Shown: one piece after another, positions 54,411-64,000 of the stretch
Numbering within the stretch: position 1 is the stretch's first letter
Layout of the letters: every line of letters starts with the position of its first letter
Source of the DNA: Prevotella sp.
GTDB taxonomy: Bacteria > Bacteroidota > Bacteroidia > Bacteroidales > Bacteroidaceae
Reading direction: 5' to 3'
Length of the DNA stretch: 64,000 bases
Assembly (NCBI GenBank): GCA_017474515.1
Contig: JAFVHN010000006.1
Coordinates: 1-64,000 of the forward strand
Notes under the pieces: model-generated
Told to the model about the DNA's origin: nothing
Databases searched by the model: none
Seen by the model: the letters and a program-made list of their open reading frames with translations, nothing else
Program-made: the position numbers and the translations under genes

Positions 54411-54668
54411 ATGAAGATTAAGTTTTCAACTCGTCAAGGAAAAGAGTTCGTCGTTGAGATGCCTGCTGTTCCCAGCGTGGGTGATGTGATTGTCGTTTCG
54501 AACATGGGCGGACTCTATCCTGAAGGTGTCGATTTCGGTTCGTCAGAGTGGATTGTGGAAAATGTGACTTGGTTTGTTGTTGATGATGAGAGCACGGGAA
54601 TGGTGCATCTTGGAGGATTCCTTGTAGGCATCCGCAATGAAGAGGAGGAAAGGATGGTTTCCTTATAA
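54411..54668 (+). CDS. Small hypothetical protein
   Basis: An 85-residue acidic protein, MKIKFSTRQGKEFVVEMPAVPSVGDVIVVSNMGG. Repeated beta strands (VGDVIVVS, WIVENVTWFVVDDES, MVHLGGFLVGI) suggest a small barrel. No signal peptide. I do not recognise a family. It lies between the two copies of the 114-bp repeat and is divergent from the small gene at 54086-54331. Confidence 0.6.
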   Translation: MKIKFSTRQGKEFVVEMPAVPSVGDVIVVSNMGGLYPEGVDFGSSEWIVENVTWFVVDDESTGMVHLGGFLVGIRNEEEERMVSL

Positions 54669-54677
54669 TAAGCTGTA

Positions 54678-54791
54678 GTTTGTTACCAAAATTTGGTAAC
54701 ATGGTGAGATGGCTTTTGACAATTGTTGTTATTGTCGCATTGCAAATGCTTATATTCACTGCTGCCGAATTACAAATTCGGCAGAACGGGG
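54678..54791 (+). repeat. 114-bp direct repeat, copy 2
   Basis: Two bases differ from copy 1 at 53783-53896. One change makes the right-hand hairpin perfect (TGCCGAATT with AATTCGGCA). It is followed by unrelated sequence. Confidence 0.9.
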
Positions 54792-54927
54792 CTGAACTTC
54801 CCATAAAAGAACGAGAGGCCACGTGGGTCTCTCGTGTCGTAAGGCATCGAGCCGTCACCGACCCCATACCATTCACGCTGCAAAGATACGAACAAATATT
54901 GAAACTTTCAAATAAATCAGGAGAAAA

Positions 54928-55083
54928 ATGTATGAAGCCATGCGTCAGGTTAGTGAGCAGGCGACGAACAATGCTGCCACGGCAGCCATTGCCGCGACGG
55001 AGACGGAGACGATGATGAGGGCGGCGAGATGCCCCAAGTGGTTCCGCGACTACAAGAAGCCACCTGTGATAGGTCCCTCTTAG
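54928..55083 (+). CDS. Candidate 51-residue protein
   Basis: ATG 54928 follows an AGGAG-like stretch (CAGGAGAAAA). It opens MYEAMRQVSEQATNNAATAA, then IAATETETMMRAARCPKWFRDYKK. The Ala/Thr-rich first half is predicted helical; the second half is basic. No family is known to me. A purine-rich site and an ordinary composition support it; the short length argues for caution. Confidence 0.4.
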   Translation: MYEAMRQVSEQATNNAATAAIAATETETMMRAARCPKWFRDYKKPPVIGPS

Positions 55084-55189
55084 TTCCAACACCGTTGCTG
55101 CCTTCAACCTATAAGGGGCGAAAGTGCCAGTTTTTGTATGCCGAAGTTGAGGATTTCGAGTGCAAAGACGGCGTTGCCGATGTTTTTGC

Positions 55190-55265
55190 TTATAGCCAAA
55201 AGCCTTTGCGCTTGTAAGCAAAAGACCTTGCGCTTGTAAGCAAAAGACCTTTCGGCTACAGCCAA
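55190..55265 (+). repeat. Short tandem repeats before the ABC-F gene
   Basis: A unit of about 23 bases, GCGCTTGTAAGCAAAAGACCTT, occurs twice in a row (55208-55252), with degenerate versions on both sides (TTATAGCCAAAAGCCTTT and CGGCTACAGCCAAAAACC). No function is evident. Confidence 0.6.
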
Positions 55266-55370
55266 AAACCGAAATAGAAATTGCGAGTGATGCTTTTCTT
55301 TTGTGGAAATGTTTGGCAGGTAGGCAAAAAATGATTACTTTTGCAGAAATTTGCGACTATATAAATAAAA

Positions 55371-57344
<1,974 letters not shown>

Positions 57345-57382
57345 CGGCCCACCTCCGACCCCTCTCCCGTAAGGAGGGATTT

Positions 57383-57450
57383 TAAGTTTTGAGTTATTAA
57401 TTATGAGCTATGGCGGCAGTAAAACTCATATCTCATAACTCATACTTTAA
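57383..57450 (+). repeat. Short palindromic repeat (gagttatgag type)
   Basis: TTTTGAGTTATTAATTATGAG pairs with CTCATATCTCATAACTCATA around a centre GGCGGCAGTAAAA. Related sequences occur nested in repeat copy A (47954-48030) and near 63625-63700. Confidence 0.6.
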
Positions 57451-57549
57451 AGATTTCAAAATCTTTTCCCCCAAGGGTGATTAGAGGGGGGCCTTCACCT
57501 TTTCAATTTTTAATATAAATATGTATAACAACATTAAATATTCAGACAA

Positions 57550-59583
57550 ATGAAAAAACTCATGACAACCATTCTTCTTGCCGCCGCCGTGAACATGGGC
57601 GTGGCACAGGAGCCGCTGAGGTCGGGCATCAGCCTGCAGGACCTCAACCAGAGTGTCAGCCCGGGCGACGATTTCTACGAATATGCCTGTGGCGGATGGA
57701 TGAAAAACAACCCGCTGCCCGCCGCCTATTCGCGCTACGGCAGCTTCGACCGGCTGGCCGAAGACAACAACAAGCGCATCAACAGCATCCTGGCCGAATT
57801 GCAGAAAGGACAGTTTGCCAAAGGCTCCGTGGAGCAGAAGTTGAGCGACTACTACAAACTGGCCATGGACTCCGTGCGCCGCAACAAAGAGGGCGTGAAG
57901 CCCGCCATGCCCATCATCAACGAGCTGGAAGCCGCCAAGAGCGTGGAGGAGCTGAGGAACATACAAATGAAATATGTGCCCATGGGCATGCAGGAGTTTA
58001 TGTTCATGGGCTTCGGTGCCGACGAGAAAAACAGCGCCCGGAATATTCTCAACGTTTATCAGGGCGGCATTCAGCTCGGACAAAAAGAGTATTATCTTGA
58101 CGACGACCCCGCCACCAAGGCCATCCGCGAGGCTTACAAAAAGCACATCGTGCGCATGTTCAAGCTCTTCGGCTTCAAAACAGGCGTGGCCAAGAAGCGC
58201 ATGCAGGACATTATGGACATTGAAACGGCCATGGCCCGCGTGTCGAAAAGCCGCACCGAACTGCGCGACCCCGAGGCCAACTACAACAAAATGACCGTTC
58301 AGGAGTTTCGTAGCAATTATCCCAACGTGCCGCTGGACCGCACCATGCAGGCCATGGGCGTGAAGGCCGACTGCTATGAAACGCTCGTGGTGGGACAGCC
58401 CACATATGTGGCCGGGGTGAACGACATTCTTTCAGGCATCACCGCCGACCAATACCGGGCCATTCTGGAGTGGGACCTCATCGTGACGTCGGCCGGCTAT
58501 CTCAGCGACGACATCGTGGAGGCCAACTTCGACTTCTTCGGAAAGACCATGTCGGGACGCAAAGAGAACCATCCCCGCTGGAAACGTGCCACCTCGCAGG
58601 TGGAAGGCACGATGGGCGAGGCCCTCGGAAAAATGTATTGCGAACGCTATTTCCCCGCATCGTCGAAGGAGAGGATGGAACGGCTGGTGAGAAACCTTCA
58701 GCTGGCCCTGGCAGAACGCATCATGGCGCAGAAGTGGATGGAAACCGACACCAAGCTGGCTGCCCTGGCAAAACTCAGCACCTTCTATGTGAAAATAGGC
58801 TATCCCGACGAGTGGAAAGACTATTCAGACCTGACCATTGACCCGGGAAAGTCGTTCCTCGAAAACTATTTTGAGTGCAACCGCTTCCAGGTAAAGTATG
58901 AGGTTGACCACAAGGCCGGCAAACCCGTTGACAACAAGGAGTGGTTCATGACACCGCAGACCGTCAACGCCTACTACAATCCCACGACCAACGAAATCTG
59001 CTTCCCCGCAGGCATTTTGCAGGTGCCTTTCTTTGACCCCACGGCCGACGATGCTTTCAACTATGGTGCCATCGGCGTGGTCATCGGGCACGAGATGACG
59101 CACGGCTTCGACGACCAGGGCCGCCATTATGACAAGGTGGGAAACATGACCGACTGGTGGACGGAGCAGGATGCCAAGGGATTTGAGGAGAGGGCCAACC
59201 TCTATGCCGATTTCTTTGGGAAAATCAAGGTGCTGCCCGACCTGAACGCCAACGGAAAGCTCACCCTGGGCGAGAACCTTGCCGACCACGGCGGACTGCA
59301 GGTGGCATGGTATGCCTATAAGAATGCCACTGCCGGCAAGTCGCTTCCCGTTATTGACGGGTTGACCGGCGACCAGCGCTTCTTCCTGGCATACGCCGGC
59401 GTATGGGCTGGAAACATCACCGAGAAGGAAATCCGTAGCCGCACAAAGAGCGACCCCCACTCATTGGGCCGCTGGCGCGTGAACGGTGCCCTGCCGCACA
59501 TTGGCATGTGGTACGAGGCATTCGGCGTGAAGCCGGGCGACAAGATGTATTTGCCGAAGGAGGAGCGCCTCGACCTTTGGTAA
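57550..59583 (+). CDS. M13-family (neprilysin-like) zinc metallopeptidase
   Basis: A secreted 677-residue peptidase of the PepO type. The signal peptide is MKKLMTTILLAAAVNMGVAQ. The N-terminal part starts with GDDFYEYACGGWMKNNPLP. The zinc site is HEMTH at residues 514-518, with the third ligand Glu near 575 in ENLADHGG and the downstream SDPHSLGRWRVNGAL block. All catalytic residues are present. Such peptidases degrade short peptides in the periplasm or outside the cell. It starts 205 bases after the ABC-F gene, in its own unit. Confidence 0.93.
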   Translation: MKKLMTTILLAAAVNMGVAQEPLRSGISLQDLNQSVSPGDDFYEYACGGWMKNNPLPAAYSRYGSFDRLAEDNNKRINSILAELQKGQFAKGSVEQKLSDYYKLAMDSVRRNKEGVKPAMPIINELEAAKSVEELRNIQMKYVPMGMQEFMFMGFGADEKNSARNILNVYQGGIQLGQKEYYLDDDPATKAIREAYKKHIVRMFKLFGFKTGVAKKRMQDIMDIETAMARVSKSRTELRDPEANYNKMTVQEFRSNYPNVPLDRTMQAMGVKADCYETLVVGQPTYVAGVNDILSGITADQYRAILEWDLIVTSAGYLSDDIVEANFDFFGKTMSGRKENHPRWKRATSQVEGTMGEALGKMYCERYFPASSKERMERLVRNLQLALAERIMAQKWMETDTKLAALAKLSTFYVKIGYPDEWKDYSDLTIDPGKSFLENYFECNRFQVKYEVDHKAGKPVDNKEWFMTPQTVNAYYNPTTNEICFPAGILQVPFFDPTADDAFNYGAIGVVIGHEMTHGFDDQGRHYDKVGNMTDWWTEQDAKGFEERANLYADFFGKIKVLPDLNANGKLTLGENLADHGGLQVAWYAYKNATAGKSLPVIDGLTGDQRFFLAYAGVWAGNITEKEIRSRTKSDPHSLGRWRVNGALPHIGMWYEAFGVKPGDKMYLPKEERLDLW

Positions 59584-59621
59584 ACATTTTGTTGATTCCG
59601 AAGATATAAGTAACTGGCTAT

Positions 59622-59673
59622 AAAGCAGAAAGACACAGGCGGTCACGTTTCCGGCCTGTGTCTTTCTGCTTTT
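59622..59673. terminator. Bidirectional terminator
   Basis: A 19-bp perfect stem (59622-59640 with 59654-59672) and a 13-base loop, A-rich on the left and T-rich on the right. It stands between convergent genes, the M13 peptidase (+) and the DUF5686-like gene (-). Confidence 0.9.
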
Positions 59674-59690
59674 CTTATTGAACAATCATC

Positions 59691-61742
59691 CTACCAGTCC
59701 CTGAACAGTTCAAGGCTGAAGCGGCAACCCATGCCGTCGTACTGGCCGTTGATGGTGGCCACAAACAGGCCGATGGTGAACAGGCGATTGGTAAATCCGT
59801 AGCCCAATTCGGTATATGGGTGAATGTCTTTCGCCATGAGCGAGCTGATATAGATGCGCTCCATCTCGATGTATTTCCCCAGTCCGGGGGTGTGGCTGAG
59901 GAAAAATAACGGCGACTCATAGGTGAGGTTGGTGCGAAAATAATACTCCGAGCTGTTGTATTGGTCGCGTTTCAGCAGCTGGAAGTCGCCCGTCCAGTCG
60001 TCGCCCCATCCGCCGGGCATGTTGTTTTCACGGAAATTCTCGAAGTCGAGGAAATAGGCCTCATCGTCCTTCTGCGTATAGATGCCCGCGCCGGCCCTCA
60101 TGCTGAACGAGCGCAGGCGTTTGAGCTTCTTCAGCCAGATGGCATCGCCCTCCAGTCGCCCGTACGCCATGTTGCACTTGCCGATGCCCTTGATGCCCTG
60201 CTCATAGTTGAGCGTGAGGATGGGCCCCTGCCAAGCCCAGGGGCGGAACTGCATCTGCACCATCGGCGCAAACGAATGGTAGGTGGCGGGCTGGTTCTCC
60301 TCGAGGAATATCTTTTTGTCAACGGCCGAACGGCGGTGATAGGTCAGTCCGGCGCCTATGCTCCACCTGTTGGAGAGGTCGTAGTTGGATTTCAGCTTGA
60401 TGTAGGTGTCCTTGAAAAGGTCGAACTCCATGTTTTCGAGCCTCATGCTGTCCTCGCGCTGTTCGTCTATCAGGTGTTGCTTCACGCTAGAGTTTGTGAT
60501 GCGGTTGCCGTTACCGATTTCCAGTTCCACAAAGCCGTTGTTGCGTCGGTCGAACTCATATTTCAAAGGCAGCCTGAAGTAGAATTGCCGTTGCTTGAAG
60601 CTGTAGCCGCCCTTGAAGTAGAGCGACAGGTCCTGGTTGGGCGTGAAGGCGTAGTTGCCCCTGAGCCTCACTTTGTAGGTGAAGCCTTTCCGCTCGGAAT
60701 AGCTGAGCGACAAAGGGTCTATGATGGGATAAATTTTGAAAAAGCCCTGGTCGTTGGGGCCGAAATTGCCCTTGATGCGGTTCACCAGGTTGTCGCCAAT
60801 CAAGTCCCACAAGACGTGTTTCACAAAATTCTTCCGCCTCTCCTTTTTGGGCAGCCGTTCTTGGGCGGCTTTCAGGCTGTCGTCGGTTTGGTAGAGGCGC
60901 TGCTCGTGATGTGTCAGCGGGGCAGGGCGCAGGCTGTCCATCAACTCGCGCGAGTGGCTGTCTTTCAGACTATCGGCCAATGTTTCGGGCAACCCGTATT
61001 CGGTGTGGTAGTTGGCCCTTATCCTGTTGCCCGTCATGTGGAACACGGCTTCCATGTCGCAGGTCTTGGGCAGCAGCGACCGCGGTGCCTTGTCGCCCAT
61101 GGTTGCATTGATGTGGAACGAAATCATGTCGTATTCACCTTCCAGCTCCACGCTCTCAATTCGCCCGGTGAAATAGTCCACCACGGCCTGCCCCTTCACG
61201 GTCTGCGTGTTGTTGGTCTTGGGCACGAAGGCCACCAGCCGCCGGTTGCCGGGCAGCCGGCTGATGCCGTAGCGGTAGAATTTCCGGTTGTCGCGGTGAA
61301 AAGGGGAGAGCAGGTGGCCGTTGAGCAGCGTAACGCCATAGAGGTCGGGCGTCAGCATGTCAGTCATGGTGGGCAGGGTGTTGCGGTTGCGGGGCAGGGT
61401 TCCCACAATGAGGTGGCGGTGTTCTTCCCGGTCGGAAAAGGTATGGAAGGTGATTCGCGAGTAGCTCTCGCCCAGGAACTCGTTGTTCTTCTTGCGGGCC
61501 AGCGCATACATGGTGGGAATAAGGATGAGAGCCTTGTTCTTCTTCAGAGTCTGCACGTTATGCCTTACATAGACGTTCATCGAGATGCCGTCTATGTCCG
61601 CACTGTTGAGGCGTTTGTATGAAAAGATGCGCTGCATGAAGAGCGAGTCTTCGCTATTCCTGCCGGCGGCTGCCGCTTTTGTGCAGGCCATGAGCAGCGC
61701 TGTCAACAGTGCTGTGCAGATGATTGTTTTCCCCTGGTGCAA
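59691..61742 (-). CDS. DUF5686-like outer-membrane protein
   Basis: A 683-residue exported protein. The N-terminus MHQGKTIICTALLTALLMACTKAAAAG may be cut at LMAC (lipoprotein) or after AAAA. A beta-rich middle follows with DYFTGRIESVELEGEYDM. The C-terminal half alternates hydrophobic and polar residues like a beta barrel and ends in FSLELFRDW, whose aromatic last residue fits an outer-membrane barrel. I recall the DUF5686 family as having this layout, often with an N-terminal carboxypeptidase-like domain, which is absent here. The function is unknown. Confidence 0.7.
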   Translation of the reverse strand: MHQGKTIICTALLTALLMACTKAAAAGRNSEDSLFMQRIFSYKRLNSADIDGISMNVYVRHNVQTLKKNKALILIPTMYALARKKNNEFLGESYSRITFHTFSDREEHRHLIVGTLPRNRNTLPTMTDMLTPDLYGVTLLNGHLLSPFHRDNRKFYRYGISRLPGNRRLVAFVPKTNNTQTVKGQAVVDYFTGRIESVELEGEYDMISFHINATMGDKAPRSLLPKTCDMEAVFHMTGNRIRANYHTEYGLPETLADSLKDSHSRELMDSLRPAPLTHHEQRLYQTDDSLKAAQERLPKKERRKNFVKHVLWDLIGDNLVNRIKGNFGPNDQGFFKIYPIIDPLSLSYSERKGFTYKVRLRGNYAFTPNQDLSLYFKGGYSFKQRQFYFRLPLKYEFDRRNNGFVELEIGNGNRITNSSVKQHLIDEQREDSMRLENMEFDLFKDTYIKLKSNYDLSNRWSIGAGLTYHRRSAVDKKIFLEENQPATYHSFAPMVQMQFRPWAWQGPILTLNYEQGIKGIGKCNMAYGRLEGDAIWLKKLKRLRSFSMRAGAGIYTQKDDEAYFLDFENFRENNMPGGWGDDWTGDFQLLKRDQYNSSEYYFRTNLTYESPLFFLSHTPGLGKYIEMERIYISSLMAKDIHPYTELGYGFTNRLFTIGLFVATINGQYDGMGCRFSLELFRDW

Positions 61743-61775
61743 CGTAGTTTTCTAAAAACGGCGGCTAAGTTACGA

Positions 61776-61814
61776 AAAAATCCCTTAACATTGTGCAAAT
61801 GCTAAGGGATTTTT
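61776..61814 (-). terminator. Terminator of rpoD
   Basis: A 12-bp stem, AAAAATCCCTTA with TAAGGGATTTTT, and a 15-base loop. On the minus strand it follows rpoD by 17 bases and ends in a T run. The A-rich left arm could let it work in both directions. Confidence 0.8.
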
Positions 61815-61830
61815 GTGATTTTGCGATTTT

Positions 61831-62703
61831 TTATCCCAGATACTTCATCAGGATCTTTGCATTTCCGCTGTCGCGCAACTTGGCAATGCTCTTTTCGCGG
61901 ATTTGTCTGACGCGCTCGCGGGTGAGTCCGAGCTGGTCGCCAATTTCCTCGAGTCCCTTTTCGGGCTGTCCAATGCCGAAGCAGGCCCTGATGATGGTTA
62001 TCTCCCTTTCCTTGAGCACCTTGCTGAGCACCGAGTTCAGCTCCTGCGCCATGCTTTCGTGATCTACCTGGCGGTCGGTGCGCGAGTCGTCGCCGCTGGG
62101 CATCACGTCGAGCATGCAGTTGTCCTCGCCATCCTGGAAGGGTGCGTCAATGCTGACATGGTGGCCGTCGGCAGCCAGGCTCTGGCCAATCTTCTCCTCT
62201 TCCAAATGGGTCATTTCTGCCAGTTCCGACACGCTGGGGTGGCGCTGGTTTTCCTGCTCAAAGCGGTTGATTTCGTGGTTGATCTTGCTCAGCGAACCCA
62301 CCTGGTTGAGCGGGAGCCTCACAATCCTGCTCTGCTCGGCAATGGCCTGCAGGATGCTCTGCCGAATCCACCACACGGCATAGCTGATGAATTTGAATCC
62401 TCTGGTCTCGTCGAATTTCTGTGCTGCCTTAATCAGGCCGATGTTACCCTCGTCAATCAAGTCCGTCAGCGTGAGTCCCTGGTGCTGGTATTGCTTGGCC
62501 ACACTTACTACGAAGCGCAGGTTGGCAGTCACCAGCTTGTCTTTGGCGCGCTCGCCCTCGGGACCGCCCTTGCGTATCTTCTGCGCCAGTTCTATCTCTT
62601 CATCGATGGAGATGAGCGGTGCGCGTCCAATTTCTACAAGATACTTGTCCAAGGCCTCACTACTGCGGTTAGTGATGCTTTTCTGAATTTTCAGTTGTCT
62701 CAT
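61831..62703 (-). CDS. rpoD: Primary RNA polymerase sigma factor
   Basis: The 290-residue sigma-70 factor lacks region 1.1, as Bacteroidetes primary sigmas do. Region 1.2 starts at EALDKYLVEIGRAPL, 2.1-2.4 runs from LVTANLRFVVSVAKQY through FKFISYAVWWIRQSILQ. Region 3 starts with SKINHEINRFEQ, and 4.2 ends in LGLTRERVRQIREKSIAKLR, the -33 reading helix. The consensus it reads is the TTTG/TAnnTTTG pattern seen at promoters in this window. TAATTTTG at 62775-62782 may be its own -7 box. Confidence 0.96.
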   Translation of the reverse strand: MRQLKIQKSITNRSSEALDKYLVEIGRAPLISIDEEIELAQKIRKGGPEGERAKDKLVTANLRFVVSVAKQYQHQGLTLTDLIDEGNIGLIKAAQKFDETRGFKFISYAVWWIRQSILQAIAEQSRIVRLPLNQVGSLSKINHEINRFEQENQRHPSVSELAEMTHLEEEKIGQSLAADGHHVSIDAPFQDGEDNCMLDVMPSGDDSRTDRQVDHESMAQELNSVLSKVLKEREITIIRACFGIGQPEKGLEEIGDQLGLTRERVRQIREKSIAKLRDSGNAKILMKYLG

Positions 62704-62774
62704 TCTATACCCTTTAAACGATTGTAAATGCTTGAAAACTAAGCAAATAGTGAATTTTAGTACTAAAAGCGGTG

Positions 62775-62782
62775 CAAAATTA
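62775..62782 (-). promoter_or_regulatory. -7 box of rpoD
   Basis: TAATTTTG fits TAnnTTTG and lies about 70 bases before the rpoD start. A -33 TTG at 19-21 bases is not present, so the call is weak. Confidence 0.35.
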
Positions 62783-62980
62783 CAAAAAATATCAATACGT
62801 TGTACCTTTTATATATGATATTTTATTTCTTTTATATTAGTTTTGTGTTTGTTAACAATATGGATTTTTGTGCAAAAATGGTCGAAAGGCGATAAAACCG
62901 CCCCTGAACACATCAATGGTTGCCGCGCGAGGGGTAGGGCAGAAGGCATGTTATTTATACAAAATTCAAATAATTTTTTA

Positions 62981-63183
62981 TGAAAAATCTTGACAAAATT
63001 ACCAATTTTGAGGCGGTTTTCTAACTCATTGATAATCAATGGTTTTAAAATCACCCATGCTTTGACCGCAAATTTCGGGTAGAAATCTTCAAGATTTCTC
63101 CTCTCAATCTTCAAGATCTCTCCTTGAAATTTGCGGTCAAACCTTTTGGGGTATTCCAAAATCCATGAAAAATCTTGACAAAA
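62981..63183 (+). repeat. 185-bp-type direct-repeat-bounded element (E2)
   Basis: TGAAAAATCTTGACAAAA occurs identically at 62981-62998 and 63166-63183, exactly 185 bp apart. The interior has a TGATAATCAATGG block and then a palindrome from TTTGACCGCAAATTT (63062) to AAATTTGCGGTCAAA (63128-63142), then CCTTTTGGGGTATTC. It is the best-preserved of three copies (others at 879-1081, reversed, and 34302-34505). The gap 62800-63200 has no gene. Confidence 0.8.
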
Positions 63184-63206
63184 CGAATGGGGAGTTATTA
63201 CACAAA

Positions 63207-63259
63207 CCGCCCTCCGCGTGACGTTGCCCCAAGGGGGCGGCCGTCGTCGCGGAGGGCGG
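63207..63259 (-). terminator. Hairpin after the small gene at 63284
   Basis: CCGCCCTCCGCG (63207-63218) pairs with CGCGGAGGGCGG (63248-63259), and an inner GCCCC / GGGGC stem is possible. The T run behind it on the minus strand is weak. Confidence 0.55.
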
Positions 63260-63283
63260 CATGTAGGAGATTGGTGCGGAGGT

Positions 63284-63538
63284 TCAGCCCACGGGATGGA
63301 AGCTGTCGCGCTCGAAGGCTTTGTAGGCGTTGCCGTCTTCCTCTTTCAGATAGACCTGCAGGTCGCCGAAGAAGCCGGTGGCCTGCATGATGGCGAGGTC
63401 GCCCTTTGCCTTGTCGGCATCGTCGTACTCCTTGGCGTCGGCCAGTGCGTTCTTGAACGCCATCTGCTTTTTCTCGTTGTCGAAAACGGAGATCCACTCG
63501 TTCTTCTCGCGGTCTCCAATCACAAATTTCTTTGCCAT
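63284..63538 (-). CDS. Small conserved hypothetical protein
   Basis: An 84-residue soluble protein, MAKKFVIGDREKNEWISVFDNEKKQMAFKN in outline, rich in Lys, Glu and Asp. ALADAKEYDDADKAKGDLAIM looks helical, and GDLQVYLKEEDGNAYKAF gives two strands at the end. No signal peptide. I do not know its function. It has a clear promoter 40 bases upstream that overlaps the htpG terminator, so it is its own short unit. Confidence 0.65.
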   Translation of the reverse strand: MAKKFVIGDREKNEWISVFDNEKKQMAFKNALADAKEYDDADKAKGDLAIMQATGFFGDLQVYLKEEDGNAYKAFERDSFHPVG

Positions 63539-63577
63539 GTTGATTGATTTTAGATAGACATGTTTGTTTGTCGCTGC

Positions 63578-63607
63578 AAAGATACAAAAAAAGCCTTTTA
63601 GTTCAAA
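63578..63607 (-). promoter_or_regulatory. Promoter of the small gene at 63284-63538
   Basis: TTTG (63604-63607), 18 bases, TATCTTTG (63578-63585) on the minus strand. The -33 box lies in the loop of the upstream terminator hairpin. Confidence 0.6.
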
Positions 63608-63625
63608 ACCAAAAGGCTTTTTTTT
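63587..63625 (-). terminator. Terminator of htpG
   Basis: AAAAAAAGCCTTTT (63587-63600) pairs with AAAAGGCTTTTTTT (63611-63624), with a ten-base loop and T runs on both sides. It lies about 145 bases past the htpG stop, beyond a block of short repeats, and overlaps the next gene's promoter. Confidence 0.75.
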
Positions 63626-63745
63626 AGTTATGAGTTATGAATTAGGAGTTTAGGAGTTTAGAAGTTTAGGAGTTTAGACATTGCCGATGGCGGCAGCAAA
63701 TTTTTCACTCTTCACTTTTCACTCTTCACTCTTCACTCCTCACTT
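63625..63745 (+). repeat. Intergenic short repeats after htpG
   Basis: Contains TTATGAGTTATGAATTAGGAG, several AGGAGTTTAG units, GATGGCGGCAGCAAA and a run of TTCACTCTTCACTTTTCAC. The same elements occur singly or combined at 35490-35560, 47954-48030 and 57383-57450. Confidence 0.6.
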
Positions 63746-63768
63746 AAAATGGCATTTTTTCCAAAAGG

Positions 63769-64000
63769 CTATTTGATGAGTTCCACGCTGCGCTTGAGGA
63801 AGGCGTCGAGGGCGGCTCCCTTGAGCATGCCGTTCTGCAAGAGTGCCAGGTCGATGAGCTGGTGGATGACCTTGTTGCCGGCGGCATAGCGGGCGATGGC
63901 GGCCTTCTTGTTGTCCTGCTGTTGGTTCAACTGGTCCTCGGCGGCGTGGAGCTCGTCTTTCTCCTCCTGCGTGATTTCGTCGTACTTCTTCTTGTTCTGC
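63769..64000 (-). CDS. htpG: Chaperone HtpG (Hsp90), C-terminal part
   Basis: Only the last 76 residues are in the window; the gene enters from the right edge. The segment KVIHQLIDLALLQNGMLKGAALDAFLKRSVELIK is the C-terminal dimerisation end of bacterial Hsp90. The Gln/Asp/Lys-rich stretch before it (LNQQQDNKKAAIARYA) is normal. HtpG folds client proteins with ATP in the cytosol. Its stop codon is at 63769-63771. Confidence 0.88.
   Translation of the reverse strand, partial: QNKKKYDEITQEEKDELHAAEDQLNQQQDNKKAAIARYAAGNKVIHQLIDLALLQNGMLKGAALDAFLKRSVELIK

Noticed and set aside
59961..61622. 553-residue frame opposite the DUF5686-like gene
   Set aside because: Antisense shadow; no domain, and the opposite strand has signal peptide, barrel pattern and terminator.

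Overview
The window looks like chromosomal DNA from a Bacteroidales bacterium close to Prevotella. The evidence is promoters of the Bacteroidetes type (TTTG, 19-20 bases, TAnnTTTG), a short primary sigma factor without region 1.1, GldE, an NspC decarboxylase, a BspA-like repeat surface protein with a Prevotella-style C-terminus, an IS1380-type remnant and an Rpn-family nuclease. No species can be named from this sequence alone.

The left part (about 1340-28390) is one long + strand surface-polysaccharide locus. It opens with a strong promoter and about 310 bases of sequence that can fold into a closing stem plus many hairpins (1381-1691). It ends in a 25-bp perfect terminator hairpin. The genes supply GDP-fucose (gmd, fcl), a CMP-nonulosonic acid (SpsF-like cytidylyltransferase, NeuB-like synthase, KdsC-like phosphatase, a possible sialyltransferase) and UDP-ManNAcA (wecB, wecC, with a GT26 transferase on each side). 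They also supply Wzx flippase, Wzy-like polymerase, two GT2 transferases, two hexapeptide acetyltransferases, a secreted alginate-lyase-like enzyme, a priming phosphoglycosyltransferase and a membrane 4,6-dehydratase. A small PIN-toxin pair sits inside. The middle, 5264-21040, is more AT-rich than both ends.

The most notable part is 17081-21026. Five tightly packed genes encode a NodB-like deacetylase, an AAC(3)-like N-acyltransferase, an acyl carrier protein, an SDR ketoreductase and a KAS III with an intact Cys-His-Asn triad. I propose that they remove an N-acetyl group and replace it with a short acyl chain made on the dedicated carrier, most simply 3-hydroxybutyryl. This is inference.

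From 28400 to 34840 lies accessory DNA: an inverted-repeat element carrying a promoter, two unknown genes, an internally deleted IS1380 transposase, the BspA-like gene, and one of three related elements with a 185-186 bp unit. From 34845 on the genes are mostly housekeeping: engB, an ABC-F protein, the group unknown-ssb-gldE-phosphopantetheinyl transferase, four tRNAs, an RND efflux operon, nspC, a phosphosugar mutase, tex, a second ABC-F protein, an M13 peptidase, a DUF5686-like outer-membrane protein, rpoD and the end of htpG. Short repeats, nested repeats and a frameshifted pseudogene fill the spaces between them.
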